This document shows, in pieces, positions 58,468 to 64,000 of a stretch of DNA of 64,000 nt (position 1 is the stretch's first letter; every line of letters begins with the position of its first letter). A program made the position numbers and the translations under genes. The notes under the pieces are model-generated. The model made no database searches, was not told where the DNA came from, and saw only the letters and a list, made by a program, of their open reading frames with translations. Location: contig CAAETU010000062.1 of the NCBI GenBank assembly GCA_900759045.1, forward strand, positions 44,193 through 108,192, in the 5' to 3' direction. The DNA comes from an uncultured Collinsella sp. (GTDB taxonomy: Bacteria > Actinomycetota > Coriobacteriia > Coriobacteriales > Coriobacteriaceae).

Positions 58468-58491
58468 GGCCGTCTGGGATACCGGACGGCC
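58468..58491 (+). terminator. Hairpin with T-rich tail between the two FAD oxidoreductase genes
   Basis: GGCCGTC-10 nt-GACGGCC followed by TCTTTCTT on the plus strand. A perfect TATAAT lies just before it (58448-58453), so it could equally be a leader hairpin of the next gene. Confidence 0.5.
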
Positions 58492-58517
58492 TCTTTCTTG
58501 CCTCTAAGGAGACCTCG

Positions 58518-60158
58518 ATGATCGAAATCACCCAAGTCAACGCGACGCTCGATGAGGCCGGCGACGAAAACGCCTGCCTTGCTATTGGCAGACGCGCCGT
58601 CAAACGAGCCCTGCGATGCGAGGATTCCCAGATTAAAGCCATTGAGCTCCATCGCAAGTCAATCGACGCCCGTAAAAAGCGAGATGTTCATTTTATTTTG
58701 AGCTTTCGAGTTGAGCTGACAAGCTCCCGACTCGAACAGGAAGTGGTCGACCGCGTCGCCGAGCGCAACCGCTCGCGCATCCGCATGGTTGACGGCGAGG
58801 CTCCTTCATTCCCCAACCCCGTCCCGAATGCACCCAAGGGGCGTCCCGTCGTTGTCGGCGCCGGTTGCGCCGGTCTCTTCGCCGCCCTGACCCTTGCCGA
58901 AGCGGGCCTTAAACCCCTGCTCATCGAGCGCGGCGACCCGGCATTTCGCCGCTCACATGCGATCGACCTCTTTCTAAAGGAGCGCATCCTCGACCCCGAG
59001 AGCAATATCCAGTTTGGTCTGGGCGGCGCGGGGACCTTCTCGGACGGCAAGCTCAATACGGGAACCAAAAATCCCGCCCATCGCCTTATCCTCGAGACCT
59101 TCGTCGAAGCGGGCGCTCCCCGCGATATTCTATGGGATGCAAAACCGCATATTGGCTCCGACATCCTCCCCGCCGTCGTTACCAGCATCTCCCAGCGCAT
59201 TGAACAGCTCGGAGGAACCGTTCGCTATCGAACGAAACTCGTTGACATTCACACTGACACATCTGGCGCCATTGTCGGTATCGACATCCAGTCGTCCCAC
59301 GACGCGACAAGCGAGTCAATCAACACAAAGCATCTCATCCTTGCTTGCGGTCATTCTGCCCGCGACGTATTCGAGGTTCTCAAAACCCATGATGTCGCCC
59401 TCGCTCAAAAGACGTTTGCCATGGGCGTTCGCATCGAACACCCGCAGTGTGATATCGATCGGGCGCAATATGGCCCCGCGGCGGGTCATCCCGCGCTCGG
59501 AGCAGCCCCCTATAAGCTCGTTACCCATCTTCCCAACGGCCGCAGCGTATTCTCATTCTGCATGTGTCCTGGCGGACAGGTTGTCGCAGCCTCTTCAGAG
59601 CCCGGCCATCTGTGCGTCAACGGCGCCAGTCTCAACGCCCGCGCCGGCCGCAACGCAAACGCCGCTCTCCTCGTTAACGTCACGCCCGACGATCTCCCCA
59701 GCGACGATCCTCTTGCAGGCGTAGAACTCCAGCGCATTTGCGAGCGGGCTGCCTATCGCCTTGGCGGCTCCAACTGGAACGCACCGGCACAGCTCGTCGG
59801 CGATTTCCTTGCAGAACGCGCCAGCACGACATGCGGCAAGGTAAAGCCCACCTATCCGCTCGGCGTGACTTGGACAGCAATCGATGAGTCATTGCCGCAA
59901 CATATCATCGAGTCGCTTCGTCTGGGAATTCCCTTACTCGGCAAAAAACTGCGTGGCTACGACCATCCCGATGCCGTCCTCACCGGTGTTGAGACACGCT
60001 CGAGCTCTCCGGTCACCGTTACTCGAGACCGTCAATGCCACGCTGTATCGACCCCGGGGCTCTACCCTTGCGGCGAGGGGGCCGGATATGCCGGAGGAAT
60101 CATGAGCGCAGCTACCGATGGCATCCGTTGCGCCGAAGCCCTGATCGCAGACCTCTAG
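58518..60158 (+). CDS. FAD-dependent dehydrogenase (COG2509-like)
   Basis: 546 residues. An N-terminal domain of about 100 residues (ITQVNATLDEAG ... VELTSSRLEQEVVDRV) precedes the FAD fold VVGAGCAGLFAALTLAEAG; IQFGLGGAGTFSDGKLNTG and the C-terminal PCGEGAGYAGGIMSAATDG are characteristic of this uncharacterised flavoprotein family. ATG 58518 follows AAGGAGA. It may be cotranscribed with the previous gene or read from the TATAAT box at 58448. Confidence 0.85.
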   Translation: MIEITQVNATLDEAGDENACLAIGRRAVKRALRCEDSQIKAIELHRKSIDARKKRDVHFILSFRVELTSSRLEQEVVDRVAERNRSRIRMVDGEAPSFPNPVPNAPKGRPVVVGAGCAGLFAALTLAEAGLKPLLIERGDPAFRRSHAIDLFLKERILDPESNIQFGLGGAGTFSDGKLNTGTKNPAHRLILETFVEAGAPRDILWDAKPHIGSDILPAVVTSISQRIEQLGGTVRYRTKLVDIHTDTSGAIVGIDIQSSHDATSESINTKHLILACGHSARDVFEVLKTHDVALAQKTFAMGVRIEHPQCDIDRAQYGPAAGHPALGAAPYKLVTHLPNGRSVFSFCMCPGGQVVAASSEPGHLCVNGASLNARAGRNANAALLVNVTPDDLPSDDPLAGVELQRICERAAYRLGGSNWNAPAQLVGDFLAERASTTCGKVKPTYPLGVTWTAIDESLPQHIIESLRLGIPLLGKKLRGYDHPDAVLTGVETRSSSPVTVTRDRQCHAVSTPGLYPCGEGAGYAGGIMSAATDGIRCAEALIADL

Positions 60159-60184
60159 CGCACGAATTCCAGCACGCAAAAGAC

Positions 60185-60220
60185 ACAGGCCCCGAGCTCC
60201 ACAGGGAACTCGGGGCCTGT
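60185..60220. terminator. Bidirectional terminator between convergent genes
   Basis: ACAGGCCCCGAG-12 nt-CTCGGGGCCTGT, perfect 12-bp stem between the FAD gene and convergent uvrB. Minus-strand tail TGTGTCTTTT. Confidence 0.75.
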
Positions 60221-60223
60221 TCG

Positions 60224-62464
60224 CTATTTCTTAAACCGTGCACCCTGGCGTTTTCTGCCCGATGCGAACGTGGAACCCTTGCGGGCCTGCGAACGTAAGC
60301 GCTCGATCGTCTCGTCCTCAGACGCACCCTCGAGCATCGCCCGAATCTGAACGACAGCATCGCGCAGGCGCGCCGCCTCCTCAAAGTCCATGGCGGCAGA
60401 AGCGTTGCGCATATCCTCTTCCATGGTTTCGACGATCCGCACAAGCTCGTCATGCGGCAGTTCTTCCAACTGCTCCGCAAGTGTCTGCTCGGGTGCCACC
60501 GTTTCCGGCACGCCGCCCTCGCCCGACTCATCGGGCGTATAGAATGCGCCATGGCCAAGGGAGTCGCCCTTCGAGCGCCCCTTGGAACCCACAGTCTTTT
60601 CGGCCTCGGCAATAAAGCTCGAAATGTCGTTAATGGCCTTGCGGACCGTCTTGGGCACAATGCCATGCTCTTCGTTATATGCCATCTGAATCTCGCGACG
60701 GCGCTGCGTCTCCTCGATGGCTTCTTTCATCGAATCGGTCACAACGTCTGCATACATGATGACCTCGCCGTCGGCATTACGGGCCGCACGGCCAATCGTC
60801 TGAATCAACGAACGGCGATTGCGCAAGAAGCCTTCCTTGTCAGCGTCGAGAATTGCCACCAGCGAGACCTCAGGAAGGTCTAGACCCTCGCGGAGCAGGT
60901 TGATGCCAACCAAAACATCGATCTTTCCCTCGCGCAGCGTTCGCAGGATCTCGACACGGTCCATCGTCGCCGTATCGGAGTGCATGTAATTGACCTTAAT
61001 GCCAGCGTCGAGCAGGTGGTCGGTAAGGTCCTCCGCCATGCGCTTGGTCAGCGTGGTCACCAAGACGCGTTCCTTGCGGGCCACACGTTTGCGAATCTCA
61101 TCCTCGAGATCATCGATCTGACCGCGAACTGGACGCACGTCAATTTTGGGGTCGAGTAGACCGGTCGGTCGAATGATCTGCTCCACATCGTTTTGACTCA
61201 CACGCAGCTCATAATCACCTGGCGTTGCCGAAACATAGATGAACTGGGGGATCCTCGCCTCAAACTCATCAAATCGGAGCGGACGGTTATCGAGTGCCGA
61301 GGGCAGGCGAAAGCCGTGCTCCACCAAGGTCACCTTACGCGAACGATCGCCCTCATGCATACCGCGGATCTGCGGCACCGTCACATGGCTCTCGTCGATG
61401 ATGCAGAGCATATCCTTGGGAAAGTAATCAATCAAAGTAAAGGGCGGCTCGCCCGGCTTGCGGCCATCCAAATGGCGCGAATAGTTCTCGATGCCGTTAC
61501 AAAATCCCATTGTCTCGAGCATCTCAAGATCGTAATCGGTGCGCTGCTGCAGACGCTGCGCCTCGAGCAACTTGTCGGTCGCCTTGAGCTCTGCCACACG
61601 CTTCTCGCACTCTTCGCTAATCGATTTCAGAGCCGCCTTGACCTTGGGTTTCTCGGTAACGTAGTGCGATGCCGGCCACACAGGAATAGCCTCGTACTCA
61701 CGAAGCATCTCGCCGGTGACCTCATCGATTTCGGCGATAAGCTCGACCTCATCGCCAAAGAACTCAAACCGCAACGGATGCTCGGCATAGGGCGGATACA
61801 CGTCGACGACATCGCCACGCACGCGAAACGTACCGCGCGCCAGGTCATAATCATTGCGGTCGTATTGAATATCGATGAGCGCATGGATAAAGTCATCACG
61901 CTCGAGCGGCACTTTCTTGTCGACATTCGGCGCCAGCCCCGCATAATCCTCAGGAGAGCCAATACCATAGATACAAGACACCGATGCAACGACGATCACA
62001 TCACGTCGAGAGAGCAGCGAGGCGGTCGCCTGATGGCGCAGCATCTCGACTTCTTCGTTGATCGAAGAATCCTTCTCGATATAGGTGTCGCTTTGCGGCA
62101 CATACGCCTCGGGCTGATAGTAATCGTAATACGATACGAAATAGACTACGGAGTTATTGGGGAAAAACTCCTTGAGCTCGCTTGCAAGCTGAGCGGCAAG
62201 GGTCTTATTGGGAGCCATGACAAGCGTCGGCTTACCCAAGGCCTCAATGGTTTTGGCCATCGTAAAAGTCTTACCCGAACCAGTCACACCCAGCAAAACC
62301 TGATAACGGTCTCCGTCCCTCACGCCCTGCACAAGCGACTCAATGGCCTTGGGCTGGGAACCGGCAGGCTCATAGGGAGAAACGACTTCAAATGGCACCT
62401 CAGAGCCCTCAACGCCAAAGCGTTTAAGTTCGCCGCCAACGCGCTCTACTTCAAATTCCGCCAT
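60224..62464 (-). CDS. uvrB: Excinuclease ABC subunit B
   Basis: 746 residues, slightly long: Walker [13 protein letters not shown], the beta-hairpin [20 protein letters not shown], helicase motifs ([29 protein letters not shown]) and a C-terminal UVR motif ([20 protein letters not shown]). It receives damage sites from UvrA and hands them to UvrC. ATG 62464 follows AGGAG. A SOS box is not evident upstream. Confidence 0.96.
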   Translation of the reverse strand: MAEFEVERVGGELKRFGVEGSEVPFEVVSPYEPAGSQPKAIESLVQGVRDGDRYQVLLGVTGSGKTFTMAKTIEALGKPTLVMAPNKTLAAQLASELKEFFPNNSVVYFVSYYDYYQPEAYVPQSDTYIEKDSSINEEVEMLRHQATASLLSRRDVIVVASVSCIYGIGSPEDYAGLAPNVDKKVPLERDDFIHALIDIQYDRNDYDLARGTFRVRGDVVDVYPPYAEHPLRFEFFGDEVELIAEIDEVTGEMLREYEAIPVWPASHYVTEKPKVKAALKSISEECEKRVAELKATDKLLEAQRLQQRTDYDLEMLETMGFCNGIENYSRHLDGRKPGEPPFTLIDYFPKDMLCIIDESHVTVPQIRGMHEGDRSRKVTLVEHGFRLPSALDNRPLRFDEFEARIPQFIYVSATPGDYELRVSQNDVEQIIRPTGLLDPKIDVRPVRGQIDDLEDEIRKRVARKERVLVTTLTKRMAEDLTDHLLDAGIKVNYMHSDTATMDRVEILRTLREGKIDVLVGINLLREGLDLPEVSLVAILDADKEGFLRNRRSLIQTIGRAARNADGEVIMYADVVTDSMKEAIEETQRRREIQMAYNEEHGIVPKTVRKAINDISSFIAEAEKTVGSKGRSKGDSLGHGAFYTPDESGEGGVPETVAPEQTLAEQLEELPHDELVRIVETMEEDMRNASAAMDFEEAARLRDAVVQIRAMLEGASEDETIERLRSQARKGSTFASGRKRQGARFKK

Positions 62465-62515
62465 GGATACTCCTAACTCATACATCTGCAGTATACGCAG
62501 GCGGTGGGCTTAGTC

Positions 62516-63097
62516 CTATACGAACCGATCGGGATAGAGAGTCTTATAGCGAACCCAGGCATTATTGACACGGATCAGATAAGCCTGCGTCTCGGGAAAG
62601 GTAATCGCGTTGTGAAGCGATGTGTCCTGCTGTGCCCAACCGTCCACATTACCCATGCCGGCGTTATATGCGGCAATAGCGCTGTCCGTCGACCCGTTAA
62701 AATACGTTAGAAGATACGAAAAATACGCACAGCCAAACTCGATGTTCGTAGCGGGATCGTTAAGGTTGTCGGCTGAATACTCACTACCATCGACAAGACC
62801 CAAGGCAATCATATCCTGGGCAGTCTCAGGCATCAGCTGCATCAATCCCCGAGCGCCTTGATTCGACTCAGCCTCGGGATCCCAATTCGATTCAGACTTT
62901 ATGACAGCACACACCAGATACGGATCAAGATTGTGCGAAATGCTCGATTGCTTTACATATGCCTCATAGTCAATCGGATACAAAGGCTTAAAGAAGGCGG
63001 CAGGGGCATACGAGTAGACGAGCGAAATAAGGCCGAAGACGAACACAACGACAATTGGCGCCACGCGATACCACGTAAAGAAACGTGTCTTAGGCAT
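62516..63097 (-). CDS. Lytic transglycosylase (SLT domain), membrane-anchored
   Basis: 193 residues. One N-terminal membrane segment (RVAPIVVVFVFGLISLVYSY) then an SLT domain with catalytic Glu in KSESNWDPEAES, GARGLMQLMP and AAYNAGMGNVDGW. It cleaves peptidoglycan glycan strands. Its ATG overlaps the coaE stop by 8 nt (ATGCCTAA), so the pair is coupled. Confidence 0.92.
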   Translation of the reverse strand: MPKTRFFTWYRVAPIVVVFVFGLISLVYSYAPAAFFKPLYPIDYEAYVKQSSISHNLDPYLVCAVIKSESNWDPEAESNQGARGLMQLMPETAQDMIALGLVDGSEYSADNLNDPATNIEFGCAYFSYLLTYFNGSTDSAIAAYNAGMGNVDGWAQQDTSLHNAITFPETQAYLIRVNNAWVRYKTLYPDRFV

Positions 63098-63731
63098 CGG
63101 CCTCCTCCTTATCCGCTACATCCCCGAAGCCATGGCGCGCAAGCCATGCGTCCAGTTGTTCATAGAGCGAATTATCGCCTGCCGCATTATCGATTACCGT
63201 CGTAGCGAGATTGCAAAGCGAAGCCTCATCAGGTTGGCATGCAGAGCGAGCATCAAAATCAGAGGACCCCATACCACGATGAATGGCACGCTCGCGACGA
63301 ACTGCTAAAGGAGCGCTGATAACCAGAATTTCATCAGCCAGGCCAAAAGCATCCTCAAAACCAGTCGGGGCAGAAACCTCGACAACCGCAAAGGGATAAC
63401 GGGGGGACGAAACCGTGCAGCAAACCGGATCAAGAATCCTCAGCGACAACTGATCGATAAGGACCGGATGGACAATGCCGTTGAGCCGAGCGACGGAATC
63501 AGGAGAAACAAAAGCTCGAGAGGCTAAAACGCTGCGACGAACGCCGCCCTCCTCGTCAAGAATGTCCCAGCCAAATTCCTCAGCGAGTGCGCCAACGAGA
63601 TCAGAACCCGGAACATATAACGATTTTGCGAGATCATCCAAATCAATGAGCATGGCGCCGCGAGACTCAAGATAGCGACAGGCGGTCGACTTACCCGAAG
63701 CAATATTGCCCAAGACAAAAACGGTAAACAT
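63090..63731 (-). CDS. coaE: Dephospho-CoA kinase
   Basis: 213 residues. P-loop GNIASGKSTACRYLESRG, LIDLDDLAKSLYVPG and VEVSAPTGFEDAFGLADEIL correspond to CoaE motifs. It phosphorylates dephospho-CoA in the last step of CoA synthesis. ATG 63731 follows GGGAGGAC; an in-frame upstream ATG at 63950 lies in the rRNA region and is rejected. coaE next to uvrB is an actinobacterial arrangement. Confidence 0.9.
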   Translation of the reverse strand: MFTVFVLGNIASGKSTACRYLESRGAMLIDLDDLAKSLYVPGSDLVGALAEEFGWDILDEEGGVRRSVLASRAFVSPDSVARLNGIVHPVLIDQLSLRILDPVCCTVSSPRYPFAVVEVSAPTGFEDAFGLADEILVISAPLAVRRERAIHRGMGSSDFDARSACQPDEASLCNLATTVIDNAAGDNSLYEQLDAWLARHGFGDVADKEEADA

Positions 63732-63856
63732 CAAGTCCTCCCTAACGCCAATGGGAGTTATTATCGCGCAAATACAAAAGAAGGACTCAAAATACAGCCA
63801 AACAGTAAGACAAGCTAAACGAAGGCGAGTTCTTGTATTACAGCTCTCTATCAAAC

Positions 63857-63888
63857 GAAAAAAAGGGGGAGGCCTCGCGGCCTCCCCC
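63857..63888 (-). terminator. rRNA operon terminator
   Basis: GGGGGAGGCC-TCGC-GGCCTCCCCC (63865-63888), followed on the minus strand by TTTTTTT. It lies about 35 nt past the 5S rRNA end. Confidence 0.9.
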
Positions 63889-63924
63889 TTCTTCAGTCCA
63901 AGCGTACGGCTCGGTGCCGTCCAC

Positions 63925-64000
63925 CGGTCAGCGGCGCCCTGGCCTCCCACGGGCTGACCCCGCAGTACTCTCGGCGCGATGGGGCTTAGCTTCCGGGTTC
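63925..64000 (-). rRNA. rrf: 5S ribosomal RNA, 3' part
   Basis: The minus strand begins GAACCCGGAAGCTAAGCCCC and continues to GCCGAGAGTACTGC and CCGTGGGAGGCCAGG, ending near GGCGCCGCTGACC. This is the 3' two thirds of a bacterial 5S rRNA; the 5' part is off the right edge. The 3' end is estimated from the acceptor helix. Confidence 0.88.

Noticed and set aside
63732..63950. A 73-codon N-terminal extension of coaE
   Set aside because: It would run through the rRNA terminator and into the 5S rRNA; the ATG at 63731 has a strong binding site and starts at the P-loop.

Overview
The window looks like a chromosome segment of a gut actinobacterium of the class Coriobacteriia, most likely Collinsella or a close relative. 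This is inferred from the high G+C coding sequence, the actinobacterial gene block coaE-uvrB-uvrA-uvrC-rapZ-whiA-gap-pgk-tpiA-secG, anaerobic metabolism (NrdDG) and a sialic acid locus. No sequence search was possible. Nearly everything is ordinary chromosomal coding sequence. I see no insertion sequence, prophage or CRISPR array.

Layout. 0-15 kb: a truncated secreted protein, metY with a possible leader peptide and a divergent LysR regulator, rnhA, a Gfo/Idh/MocA oxidoreductase, an acylphosphatase, a Fur/PerR regulator, a Cof-type HAD phosphatase, a UreE-like protein paired with a SlyD-like FKBP, an M19 dipeptidase, a YgjP-type metalloprotease, a pterin operon (folE-HD-folB) and the class III ribonucleotide reductase nrdD/nrdG under probable NrdR control. 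15-21.4 kb: six tRNA genes (Val, three identical Gly, Cys, Leu), a GH13 alpha-glucosidase and a partner-switching pair (STAS-HATPase fusion and PAS-GAF-PP2C phosphatase). 21.9-27.8 kb: an oligopeptide ABC transporter oppABCDF. 28-33.2 kb: secG and the glycolytic genes gpmI, tpiA, pgk and gap. 33.4-35.2 kb: whiA and rapZ. 35.3-46 kb: a nine-gene sialic acid locus (SatABCD-type transporter, two acetylesterase-family proteins, nanA, nanK, nanE). 46-63.7 kb: uvrC, murJ, ybaK, uvrA, a lipoteichoic-acid-synthase-like protein, an Mrp ATPase, two FAD oxidoreductases, uvrB, a lytic transglycosylase and coaE. The right edge is the 3' part of a 5S rRNA, so an rRNA operon reads in from the right.

How it fits together. 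The sialate genes are co-directional on the minus strand. They would import sialic acid, remove O-acetyl groups and convert it through ManNAc to GlcNAc-6-P. Their position between uvrC and rapZ, which are neighbours in many actinobacteria, suggests insertion into an old block. yvcK, which normally lies between rapZ and whiA, is missing here. Upstream of satA there is a promoter, and its predicted transcript carries an 83-nt element that folds on paper into a three-way junction. This is the strongest candidate for something undescribed. Other points worth attention are a sister of the esterase that has lost its nucleophile serine, an HD hydrolase in the right place to fill a gap in folate synthesis, a shared A/T palindrome at the promoters of three tRNA units, an inverted duplication at the end of nrdD, and phospho-ligand-like repeats in the N-terminal extension of MurJ.
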